DNA of 16,171 nt from CF-161 sp035259145 (GTDB lineage Bacteria > Chloroflexota > Dormibacteria > Dormibacterales > Dormibacteraceae): NCBI GenBank assembly GCA_035259145.1, contig DATFWQ010000166.1, positions 1 through 16,171 of the forward strand, given 5' to 3'. The notes beneath the pieces are model-generated. The model was not told where the DNA came from. It did not search any database and saw nothing but the letters and a program-made list of their open reading frames with translations. Made by a program: the position numbers and the translations under genes. Position 1 is the stretch's first letter; each line of letters begins with the position of its first letter. Below are positions 6,176 to 12,953 of the stretch, piece by piece.

Positions 6176-7308
6176 ATGGAACGGACCCTTATCGGTCCAG
6201 ACGCCTACCGCGAGGCGCTCTCAGTCCGCGACCTGACTGACGCGGCGCAGGCCAGCATGCGATGCAGCACCTCGTCAGTGAAGTGATCTCCCGGCTGCGT
6301 GACGCGTGGCGCTGTGCTGTCATCGTCCAGCGCTCACATCCGGTGGTGTCGGTCGCGGAGAACTACGAGCTGCTCGAGTATCCGCCGGACGCGCCGGCCC
6401 GTGACGCACGCTACACACGCTACGTCAGCTCGGACGCCGTTCTGCGTACGCACACCAGCGCCATGATCCCGAGCTTGCTGAGTTCGATCTCGGCAGCCGA
6501 GTACCAGGACGTGCTCCTGGCCTGCGTCGGTCTCGTGTACCGGCGAGACAGGATCGACCGCCAGTCAGTCGGAGAACCGCACCAGCTCGACCTGTGGCGC
6601 ATCTCGCGCCATCGCCTCCGCGAAGCGCAGCTGCGCCAGATGATCGAGCTGACAGTGAGCGCGCTCCTGCCCGGCTGCCGGCACCGCGCCAACAGGACGT
6701 CTCATCCATACACGACCAGCGGTCTCGAGGTGGAGGTTCAGCGCGGCGACGCGTGGGTGGAGGTCGCGGAGTGCGGCCTGGCGGCGCGCGGTGTCCTGGC
6801 TCGAGCCGGGCTGGCGCCGGGCCGATACGGCGGGTTGGCGATGGGCATCGGGCTGGATCGCACCCTGATGCTGCGCAAGGGAATCGATGACATCCGTCTG
6901 CTGCGCTCGACCGACGAGCGGGTGGCATCCCAGATGCTCGACCTGGCGCCCTACCGTCCGGTCTCGTCCATGCCGCCGATGCGTCGGGACCTGTCGATTG
7001 CGGTTGCAGGCGGAACGTCGGCCGAGGAGCTTGGCGACCGGGTCCGAGCCGCGCTGGGCCGCGACGCCGAAGCGGTGGAGGCGGTCGAGATCATCTCCCG
7101 AACGCTGGCCGAGGACCTTCCCCCCCGGCCGGCGGCGCGACTGGGTATCGCACCCGGCCAGTGGAATCTGCTGGTCAGGTTGGTGCTGCGCCACCCGACT
7201 CGGACGCTGAGCGCCAGGGAAGCCAACCGACTCCGAGACGAGGTCTATGCCGCGATCCACGAAGGAAGCGCATGGCAGTGGGCTTCACAGGTCCGCCGCG
7301 ACGGTTAG
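6176..7308 (+). CDS. PheS-like class II ligase core with C-terminal FDX-ACB domain (SrmL-like), frameshifted near 6250
   Basis: The main open frame (6262-7308, 348 aa) is a class II aminoacyl-tRNA-synthetase-like core. In its numbering: LRTHTSAMIP (61-70); motif 2 VYRRDRIDRQSVGEPHQLDLW (92-112), like the PheS RxDxxDxTH...HQ loop; WVEVAECGLA (165-174); motif 3 GLAMGIGLDRTLMLRKGIDDIRLL. Residues about 237-335 (MPPMRRDL, HPTRTLSAREANRLRDEV) form a PheT-type FDX-ACB anticodon-binding domain. The order catalytic core then FDX-ACB resembles mitochondrial PheRS. It also fits what I recall as the uncharacterised 'PheS-related mystery ligase' SrmL; substrate unknown. Frame 6176-6250 reads MERTLIGPDAYREALSVRDL then TDAAQ. 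Restoring one G at 6251-6252 continues it as GQHAMQHLV into the main frame, for 377 aa. As written, the gene is split. The 3' end overlaps the mutase stop. Confidence 0.75.
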
Positions 7309-8891
7309 CCGATGTCGCCCGGCCGGTATTCACCGAACACCCGCCTCAGCCGGTCGCAGCACTCGCCGATCGTGGCGTAGGCGGCCAGGGAGTCCTTGAG
7401 CGGGTACATCAAGTTGTCCGTGCCTCGGGCCGCATCCTCCAGCCGGTCCAGACACCGCTCGACTGCACCATTGTCGCGTTCGGCTCGGAGCAGTCGAAGC
7501 GCGGCAACCTGCGCCTCCTGGTGCTTCGGCCCGATCTTCACGATCTCCACCTGGTCGGCCCCGTCGGTCTGAAAGCGGTTCACGCCAACCACCGCCCGCT
7601 CTCCACTCTCGACTCGCTGCTGCAGCCTGTAAGCAGACTCCGCGATCCGCCGCTGCATCCAGCCCGACTCGATCACAGCGACCGCTCCCCCCCGCTCGTC
7701 CACCTCGGCCATTATTCGTAGCGCCTCTTCCTCGACCTGGTCGGTCAGCGCCTCCACGTAGTACGAGCCGCCGAGCGGGTCGGCGACGTTCGCCACTCCG
7801 GTCTCGTGAGCGATGACCTGTTGAGTGCGCAGAGCCAACTCGGCGGCCTGTCGCGAGGGCAGGCCCAACGCCTCGTCGTAGGCGTTGGTGTGCAGCGACT
7901 GAGTGCCGCCGAGCACTGCGCTCATTGCCTCCAGCGCGGTCCGCACCACGTTGTTCAGAGGCTGCTGCGCCGCCAGTGTCACACCGCCGGTCTGGGTGTG
8001 GAATCGCAGCCTCCTCGAGCGCGTGTCCTGCGCGCCGAAGCGGTCGCGCGCGATGCGTGCCCACATTCGGCGGGCGGCACGAAACTTTGCCACCTCCTCA
8101 AAGAAGTCCATGTGACAGGCGAAGAAGAACGACAGCCTGGGCGCGAAGTCGTCTACCTTCAGACCGGCAGCGACCGCGGCTTCGGCGTAGGCGATTGCGT
8201 CGGCCAGCGTGAAGGCGACCTCTTCGGCAGCCGTCGCCCCAGCCTCGCGGATGTGGTAGCCGCTGATCGAGATCGTGTTCCAGTTGGGCAGGCCGCGGCT
8301 GCAGTAGGCGAAGAGATCGGTGGTCAGCCGCATTGAGGGCTGTGGCGGGAAGATGTAGGTCCCGCGGGCGGCATATTCCTTGAGGATGTCGTTCTGAACC
8401 GTCCCGGTGATCCGCTCTGGCGGGCAGCCCTGCTGCTCCGCCACCAGCTGGTACAGGAGCAGCAGCAGGGCGGCGGTGGCATTGATGGTCATCGAAGTCG
8501 AGATGCGGTCGATGGGCAGACCCTGGAGCAGGATCTCCATGTCCCGCAGAGAGTCGATAGCCACGCCCACCTTCCCAACTTCGCCATTGGCCATGGGGTG
8601 GTCAGAGTCGTAGCCGATCTGGGTCGGCAGGTCGAACGCCACCGAAAGACCCGTCTGTCCCTGTCCCAGCAGGAACCTGTACCGCTGGTTGGACTCGGCC
8701 GCCGTGCCGAAGCCGGCGTACTGGCGCATCGTCCAAAGCCTTCCGCGGTACATGTCGCTGCGGATCCCACGTGTATAGGGGAAATCGCCCGGTGGCGGCT
8801 GCTCGGGCCCCGCCTCGGCCGCCCGATAGAACGGCTTGAGCTCGAGGCCGCTGTCGTTCAGGACCGGCTGCTCACGGTCTGTGCCCGACAT
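7305..8891 (-). CDS. methylmalonyl-CoA mutase, catalytic (large) chain without B12 domain
   Basis: This is the TIM-barrel chain of methylmalonyl-CoA mutase, converting (R)-methylmalonyl-CoA to succinyl-CoA by adenosylcobalamin radical chemistry. Residues matching the Propionibacterium active site are present at a constant offset of 31: Tyr58 (Y89), Gln166 (Q197), Arg176 (R207), Tyr212 and His213 (Y243/H244). The Tyr58/Arg176 pair indicates methylmalonyl rather than isobutyryl-CoA use, since isobutyryl-CoA mutases have Phe/Gln. Other marks: RQYAGFGTA, YDSDHP, GTYIFPPQPSMR, GGTQSLHTNAYDEAL and DPLGGSYYVE. At 528 aa it stops after the barrel, so the B12-binding subunit is separate and absent here. 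It is the last gene of the SCP2-SCP2-epimerase-mutase operon, overlapping the epimerase by 20 nt, with GGAGGAGG directly before the ATG. Its stop overlaps the convergent ligase-like gene. Confidence 0.95.
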   Translation of the reverse strand: MSGTDREQPVLNDSGLELKPFYRAAEAGPEQPPPGDFPYTRGIRSDMYRGRLWTMRQYAGFGTAAESNQRYRFLLGQGQTGLSVAFDLPTQIGYDSDHPMANGEVGKVGVAIDSLRDMEILLQGLPIDRISTSMTINATAALLLLLYQLVAEQQGCPPERITGTVQNDILKEYAARGTYIFPPQPSMRLTTDLFAYCSRGLPNWNTISISGYHIREAGATAAEEVAFTLADAIAYAEAAVAAGLKVDDFAPRLSFFFACHMDFFEEVAKFRAARRMWARIARDRFGAQDTRSRRLRFHTQTGGVTLAAQQPLNNVVRTALEAMSAVLGGTQSLHTNAYDEALGLPSRQAAELALRTQQVIAHETGVANVADPLGGSYYVEALTDQVEEEALRIMAEVDERGGAVAVIESGWMQRRIAESAYRLQQRVESGERAVVGVNRFQTDGADQVEIVKIGPKHQEAQVAALRLLRAERDNGAVERCLDRLEDAARGTDNLMYPLKDSLAAYATIGECCDRLRRVFGEYRPGDIG

Positions 8892-9288
8892 CCTCCTCCA
8901 GTTCGCTCAGCACTCCGAAGGTGCTCCGCGGGTGCAGGAAGCCGATCCGGGTGCGGCCGTCGGCTCCGGGTCGCGGCTCCTTGTCGATCGTCTGGATCCC
9001 GTTCGCCTCCGCACGGCGGAGGGCATCGCCGACGTCGTCCACCGCGTACGCGATATGGTGGATGCCCTCGCCACGCTTCGCGATGAACCGGCCGATCGGC
9101 GAATCATCCTCCAGCGGCTGCATGAGCTCGATCTCAGTGTCGCCGATCCGGAACGTCGTCGCCTCCATCCGGTCTGCCTCGGCTACCCAGCGATGGGCGA
9201 TCTGCAGGCCGAAGACCTCCTCGTACAGCTTGATCGCCTCGTCAAGGTCCTTCACCGCGAGGCCCAGATGCGAGATCCGTCGCAACAT
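8872..9288 (-). CDS. mce: methylmalonyl-CoA epimerase
   Basis: A 138-residue vicinal-oxygen-chelate (glyoxalase-fold) enzyme that interconverts (S)- and (R)-methylmalonyl-CoA, linking the carboxylase product to the mutase substrate. Two beta-alpha-beta-beta-beta modules are visible: ISHLGLAVKDLDEAIKLYEE (5-24) and IHHIAYAVDDVGDALRRAE (76-94). Expected metal ligands are His7, Gln57 (TEIELMQP), His77 or His78, and Glu129 (GVLSELEE). Length and ligand spacing are typical. The start overlaps the upstream SCP2 stop by one base (TGATG), and its 3' end overlaps the mutase start by 20 nt, so all three are translationally coupled. Location beside the mutase makes this assignment firm over other glyoxalase-fold enzymes. 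Confidence 0.95.
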   Translation of the reverse strand: MLRRISHLGLAVKDLDEAIKLYEEVFGLQIAHRWVAEADRMEATTFRIGDTEIELMQPLEDDSPIGRFIAKRGEGIHHIAYAVDDVGDALRRAEANGIQTIDKEPRPGADGRTRIGFLHPRSTFGVLSELEEDVGHRP

Positions 9289-9713
9289 CAGGCGACCGAG
9301 AACAGACGCGTTACGCGGTTGAGCGTGGTCAGGTTGCCAACCAGGCCCTGGATCCTGAGTTTGCCGGTCAGCATCTTGCCCGCCACCTCACGCCCCGTCG
9401 CGTCCAGGTAGTTCGGCATCCCCGCGAACCCGATCCTTACGTTGCTCAGCTGCATCACGGTCTCCGCGTCGGCGCGGATCGTGACGTCCCGCCGCTCCTC
9501 GAGCCCGTTTCGTACCACCAGGTGACCGCCCTCGAAGTCCAGCGTCACCGCTTCGTCGATGTCGGTGACCAGGATCCCCACCCGGGCCTTGAGGCTGTGG
9601 AAGTCCTTCAACTTCTCCGGGTGGGAGACCACGTTGGCCTCGATGAGGCCGCCCAGCAAATGAGCAAAGGCTGACGCCTCTTTGCCGTCCGCGTAGTCGA
9701 CGGGGTTGGTCAC
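9288..9713 (-). CDS. SCP2 sterol-binding-domain-like protein (second of a tandem pair)
   Basis: A 141-residue soluble protein beginning MTNPVDYADGKEAS, initiated at a GTG whose GTGA overlaps the upstream stop by 4 nt. The frame stays open further upstream, but the overlap and a GAGG just before the GTG favour this start. The pattern (VGILVTDIDEAVTLDFEGG, LVVRNGLEERRDVTIRADAETVMQLSN, then MLTGKLRIQGLVGNLTTLNRVTRLF) fits the SCP2 fold: a lipid/acyl-CoA-binding beta sheet followed by an amphipathic helix. Such proteins hold acyl-CoAs or sterol-like lipids in a hydrophobic pocket; no catalytic residues are apparent. Sequence similarity to its upstream partner is low apart from the 'GKL(R/K)(I/L)(Q/K)G' strand, so they are distant paralogs at most. 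Function in the mutase operon is unknown; acyl-CoA carriage is a guess. Confidence 0.7.
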   Translation of the reverse strand: MTNPVDYADGKEASAFAHLLGGLIEANVVSHPEKLKDFHSLKARVGILVTDIDEAVTLDFEGGHLVVRNGLEERRDVTIRADAETVMQLSNVRIGFAGMPNYLDATGREVAGKMLTGKLRIQGLVGNLTTLNRVTRLFSVA

Positions 9714-10132
9714 GCCTCGTCCGGCCAGGTGACGGGCACTCGGGTCGTGCATTCTGTCAGCTCCTGCGAAGCCTTGGTATACCGCACGACCGTGGGAAGG
9801 TCGCCCTTCAGCTTCAGCTTCCCCTGGAGCATGCCCCTGGTCGCGTCCAGCTCTTTCAAGGCGACCTGCTTCCAGCGCGAGTACGAGCCGCTGATGACGA
9901 AGTCGCACGCCTGAGCGTCAGCGGCGCTGCCGACACGGACGTCGCGAGCCTCGCCCTCGAAGAGGTCCATGACGATGCCCTTGGCGTCCGGGAACTTCTT
10001 GTCCGGCTCGGCCTCTACAACAAGGCCGACCGTCCACTTCCAGCCCTTCCCGGCCTGCTTGTAGACCGGGCTCTTGTTGATCTCGTCTTTGAACGCTTGG
10101 GCCCACTCGCTTGAGAATGCGGCTATCGTCAT
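9710..10132 (-). CDS. SCP2 sterol-binding-domain-like protein (first of a tandem pair)
   Basis: A 140-residue soluble protein starting MTIAAFSSEWAQAFKDEINK. The ATG at 10132 is chosen because GGAGGTAA (10140-10147) precedes it by 10 nt; an in-frame extension to 10204 lacks such a signal. The layout is SCP2-like: N-terminal helix, WTVGLVVEAEPDKKFPDAKGIVMDLFEGEARDV strands, CDFVISGSYSRWKQVALKELDATRGML and GKLKLKGDLPTVVRYTKASQEL. The family binds fatty acyl-CoAs or other lipids. It is the first gene of the four-gene operon leading to the mutase and overlaps the next gene by 4 nt. Many lysines distinguish its composition from the Arg-rich proteome of the window. Confidence is good for the family and low for a specific role. 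Confidence 0.75.
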   Translation of the reverse strand: MTIAAFSSEWAQAFKDEINKSPVYKQAGKGWKWTVGLVVEAEPDKKFPDAKGIVMDLFEGEARDVRVGSAADAQACDFVISGSYSRWKQVALKELDATRGMLQGKLKLKGDLPTVVRYTKASQELTECTTRVPVTWPDEA

Positions 10133-10246
10133 CTCCGCGTTACCTCCGTTCGCAAACGCTAATACAGCATCGGCGCGACACGGCGCCCGAGCCGGCGGAT
10201 GCAATCATCGTCCTGTGACCCGACGCGCGTGGGTCCTTTCGTGGCC
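10133..10246. promoter_or_regulatory. divergent promoter region between the SCP2/mutase operon and the Clp_N/UVR-like gene
   Basis: The short region has an AT-richer core, CTAATAC at 10159-10165. Read on the minus strand it gives TATTAG, a fair -10 about 12 nt before the GGAGG of the SCP2 gene. Read on the plus strand TAATAC could serve the rightward genes. No good -35 was found on either strand, so this is a candidate only. Confidence 0.3.
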
Positions 10247-10696
10247 ATGTCGGTGATCTGGGGGATGGTTGACGCCGAGCAGACCGTTCGCCTGACAGTT
10301 CAGCGATTGCAGGCAGCAGGTGGCGAGGAGCCAGGCCGGGAGGGAGCCGAGGAAGCGACCGGCGAAATCAGCCTCCGGCCCGCCTACGACCAGGAGCTGA
10401 CGGACCCTTTGCAGCGCGCCGGCGACCTCGCAGGACTGGAGGGCCTTGCTGCCGCGGGCCCCTCACACATGATCCTGGCCATGGCCGCGCCGGACAGCTC
10501 TGCAGCCAGGTTCATCAAGGATCCCGACAGCAAGCCGGCCCACATCGCACGGGCGCTCCGCGACCTGGCGGTTCAGAAGGTGGAGGCCATCACGGCCGGC
10601 GACCACCAAGCCGCCGCCCGGCACCGGGCGGAGGAGAAGCGCAGGAGGGAGGAGTTCCACCAGGCGATGAAAGCCTGGCGTGAGAGCGTCCGTTAG
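10247..10696 (+). CDS. hypothetical protein with Clp_N-like and UVR-like segments
   Basis: About 149 residues, of no family I can name firmly. After a charged Gly/Glu-rich stretch, residues about 50-106 (LTDPLQRAGDLAGLEGLAAA, GPSHMILAMAAPDSSAARFI) resemble one Clp N-terminal repeat, with 'GPSHMILAM' in the place of the usual 'GTEHLLLGL'. Residues about 110-142 (VEAITAGDHQAAARHRAEEK, RRREEF) form a charged helix like the UVR motif of UvrB/UvrC, McsA and ClpC. ClpC has the same Clp_N then UVR order, so this may be an adaptor-like or decayed ClpC N-terminal relative; this is inference. No AAA domain follows. Start is uncertain: ATGs at 10199, 10247 and 10265 are in frame and none has a well-spaced Shine-Dalgarno. 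It lies 17 nt before the acyl-CoA synthetase gene on the same strand, probably co-transcribed. Confidence 0.65.
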   Translation: MSVIWGMVDAEQTVRLTVQRLQAAGGEEPGREGAEEATGEISLRPAYDQELTDPLQRAGDLAGLEGLAAAGPSHMILAMAAPDSSAARFIKDPDSKPAHIARALRDLAVQKVEAITAGDHQAAARHRAEEKRRREEFHQAMKAWRESVR

Positions 10697-10713
10697 GAAC
10701 TACAGTACGGCTC

Positions 10714-12255
10714 ATGAGCTTGAACCTAGCGATGATGCTGCGGGAGTCGGCGCGTGCAAGGCCCGAGAAGGCGGCCCTCATCCTCGACGACTTCAGGGTG
10801 ACCTACGCCCAGCTGGAGGCCCTGTCCAACCAGGTGGCTGGCAGCCTTCGTGCGGCTGGCGTCCAGGTGGGTGACCGCGTGGGCCTGATGCTGCCGAATG
10901 TTCCTCAGTTCGTTGCCGCCTACTACGGCATCCTCAAGGCCGGCGCCGTCGTCGTGCCCATGAACGTGCTGCTGAAGGCACCTGAGGTCGCTTACTACCT
11001 GGGCGACTCGGGGGCCAGGGCACTCATCGTCTGGGAGGACTTCGCCGAAGAGGCGCGCAAAGGCAGCCCCGACGGGGTCCTCCCATATGTCGTCCAGAAG
11101 CCCGGCAGCAGCGCCCTGCCGGACGGCGCGCGCGCGTTCAACGCACTCCTGCAGGGCTCACCCCGCTTCGACATCGCAGCCACGGGACCCGACGATCCCG
11201 CGGTCATCCTCTACACATCGGGCACGACGGGACGGGCCAAGGGCGCCGAGCTCACCCACTTCAACCTCTACATGTGCTGTGACGTGGCTGCAAACCGGCT
11301 GATCGAGTTTCGTGACGACGACGTGTCCATGGCCGTGCTCCCCCTCTTCCACTCGTTCGGCCAGAGCAACGTGCTGAACACCGCCGTCTACGCCGGGGGC
11401 ACGATCACCCTGGTCCCCCGCTTCGAGCCGACAAAGGTGCTCGAGGTCATCCAGCGCGACGGGGTCAGCGTCTTCTGCGGCGTCCCGACAATGTACTTCG
11501 CGCTCCTCCATCATCCCGACGCGGGCCAGTACGACACCACCTCCCTGCGCCTCTGCGTCTCGGGCGGAGCTTCGATGCCTGGCGAGGTGATGAAGACGTT
11601 CGAGGCAAAGTTCGGGGTCACGATCCTCGAGGGCTACGGCCTCTCCGAGACGTCACCGACCGCCAGCTTCAACGTCAGCAAGGAACAGCGGAAGTTCCTC
11701 AGCATCGGCAAGCCGGTCTGGGGAGTTGAGATGAAGATTTTCGACGAGCAGGACAACGAGCTCCAACCAGGGCCTGACAACGTCGGGGAGATCGTGATCC
11801 GCGGCCACAACGTCATGAAGGGGTACTTCAACCGGCCCGAGGCCACCGCAGAGGTCATGCGCAGCGGCTGGTTCCACAGCGGTGACATGGGCTACGTCGA
11901 CGACGACGGCTACTTCTTCATCGTCGACCGCAAGAAAGAGCTGATCATCCGGGGCGGCTTCAACGTCTATCCGCGCGAGATCGAGGAGGTCCTGTTCGCC
12001 CATCCGGCCGTGGCCGCGGCGGCGGTGATCGGCGTGCCCGACGAGCGATTGGGCGAGGAAGTCAAGGCTGTCGTACAGCTCAAGGCCGGCGTGTCAGCCA
12101 CGGCCGATGAGCTGATCGACTACTGCAAGGAGCGAGTCGCGGCGTACAAGTACCCCCGCTCAGTGCAGTTCGTGGACCAGCTCCCGATGGGCCCCACAGG
12201 CAAGATCCTGAAGCGCGAGCTGAAGGCGCAGCTGGAGGCGGCAGCGAAGGCCTGA
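10714..12255 (+). CDS. long-chain-type fatty acyl-CoA synthetase (AMP-forming)
   Basis: An ANL-superfamily adenylating enzyme of 513 residues that activates a carboxylic acid to acyl-AMP and then acyl-CoA. Motifs in order: P-loop YTSGTTGRAKG (167-177); FHSFGQSN (212-219); VSGGASMP (282-289); GYGLSET (307-313); HSGDMGYVDDDGYFFIVDRK (388-407) with Asp391 and Arg406; hinge and GGFNVYPREIE; catalytic Lys497 in MGPTGKILKREL. Length and motifs fit medium/long-chain acyl-CoA ligases, but benzoate- or 4-coumarate-type substrates cannot be excluded from sequence alone. It follows the Clp_N/UVR-like gene by 17 nt. It would supply acyl-CoAs to degradation that ends, for odd or branched chains, in the propionyl-CoA route encoded nearby. 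It converges on the HAD gene. Confidence 0.93.
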   Translation: MSLNLAMMLRESARARPEKAALILDDFRVTYAQLEALSNQVAGSLRAAGVQVGDRVGLMLPNVPQFVAAYYGILKAGAVVVPMNVLLKAPEVAYYLGDSGARALIVWEDFAEEARKGSPDGVLPYVVQKPGSSALPDGARAFNALLQGSPRFDIAATGPDDPAVILYTSGTTGRAKGAELTHFNLYMCCDVAANRLIEFRDDDVSMAVLPLFHSFGQSNVLNTAVYAGGTITLVPRFEPTKVLEVIQRDGVSVFCGVPTMYFALLHHPDAGQYDTTSLRLCVSGGASMPGEVMKTFEAKFGVTILEGYGLSETSPTASFNVSKEQRKFLSIGKPVWGVEMKIFDEQDNELQPGPDNVGEIVIRGHNVMKGYFNRPEATAEVMRSGWFHSGDMGYVDDDGYFFIVDRKKELIIRGGFNVYPREIEEVLFAHPAVAAAAVIGVPDERLGEEVKAVVQLKAGVSATADELIDYCKERVAAYKYPRSVQFVDQLPMGPTGKILKRELKAQLEAAAKA

Positions 12256-12265
12256 TCGGCGCGGA

Positions 12266-12279
12266 GGGACGGGCGTCCC
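12266..12279. terminator. GC hairpin in the convergent gap (candidate bidirectional terminator)
   Basis: GGGAC (12266-12270) and GTCCC (12275-12279) can pair around a 4-nt loop between the 3' ends of the acyl-CoA synthetase and HAD genes. There is no T-run on either side, so it is at best a weak terminator or relies on Rho. Confidence 0.35.
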
Positions 12280-12289
12280 CCACCGCATC

Positions 12290-12936
12290 TCACCGCTCCA
12301 CGAGCTCGCGGAGCCCAGCCAGTGGAGGGTGGGCCGCGCTCGCTGCCTGAGAGCCACGACACATCAGTCGAGTCTGGATGCCCAGCCGCGAGGCCGCATC
12401 CAGGAACTCCACCTTGTCATCGACAAGAAGCGTGGCATCCGGCTGCCCACCGAGGAGCGTCAACGCATGCAGGTAGATCGCCGGATCAGGCTTTGCGCCA
12501 CTTCCCACGACAGCGCCACGGCGTCAAAGTGGCGACCGAGCTGCCAGCCGTCGACGACCGCCCTCGTCTGATAAGCACAGTTGCTGACCAGGGCCAGCCG
12601 GATACCGCCGCGACGCAGCTCGATCAGGCAGGGTTCCACGTCGTCGAAGAGCGACACAACCTGCCGCCACAGCAGCTCCTCACCCTCGGCGATCTCAGCC
12701 TCTAGCTCCGCGCCGCCATCGACACCAAGCGCCCCAAGCACGGCGGCCACGTCGCCGCGACCGCCGCCGAACCTGCCTAACATTCGGTCGGGCAGCGTTT
12801 TTTCCCAGGCCTGATGGTAGGCATCCGAAGCGACCCTGAGCTTCGCCGCCATCCCTGCTCGGCCTGCCTCTAATCCCGGGAAGTCAACCCATGCCAGCGT
12901 GTCGTACAGGTCGAACAGGACACACCGGGTCGTCAC
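12290..12936 (-). CDS. HAD-superfamily hydrolase, interrupted by a frameshift near 12500
   Basis: Two overlapping frames together make one HAD protein of about 215 residues. The first (from the GTG at 12936) has motif I VLFDLYDTLAW, with nucleophile Asp9, a helical cap, and motif II LALVSNC. The frame then reaches LSWEVA and runs out of family sequence. The frame one base away continues with AKPDPAIYLHAL (motif III Lys) and LLVDDKVEFLDAASRLGIQT (motif IV acidic pair) to the stop at 12290. Adding one G in the GTGGCG around 12496-12502 restores SWEVGAKPDPAIY. The +2 position after Asp9 is Tyr, as in haloacid dehalogenases (DxYGT), rather than the phosphatase Asp; substrate unknown. It starts 17 nt after the peptidase stop, probably in one operon. 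AGGGA precedes the GTG. Confidence 0.8.
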
Positions 12937-12953
12937 ATCCCTGGAGCCCCCGG

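Noticed and set aside
6176..6286. Independent 36-codon leader peptide ending at a TGA (6284-6286)
   Set aside because: The first 25 residues join directly to the PheS-like frame after restoring one base and there is no run of one codon, so a gene frameshift is simpler than a leader peptide.
6565..7260. Minus-strand 231-codon frame opposite the PheS-like gene
   Set aside because: Antisense to motifs 2 and 3 and the FDX-ACB domain; no family pattern.
7330..8064. Minus-strand 244-codon frame overlapping the mutase in another frame
   Set aside because: Arg/Gly-rich out-of-frame shadow of the mutase coding sequence.
9714..9908. N-terminal extension of the second SCP2 frame
   Set aside because: It overlaps the first SCP2 gene out of frame; the GTGA overlap and GAGG support the GTG at 9713.
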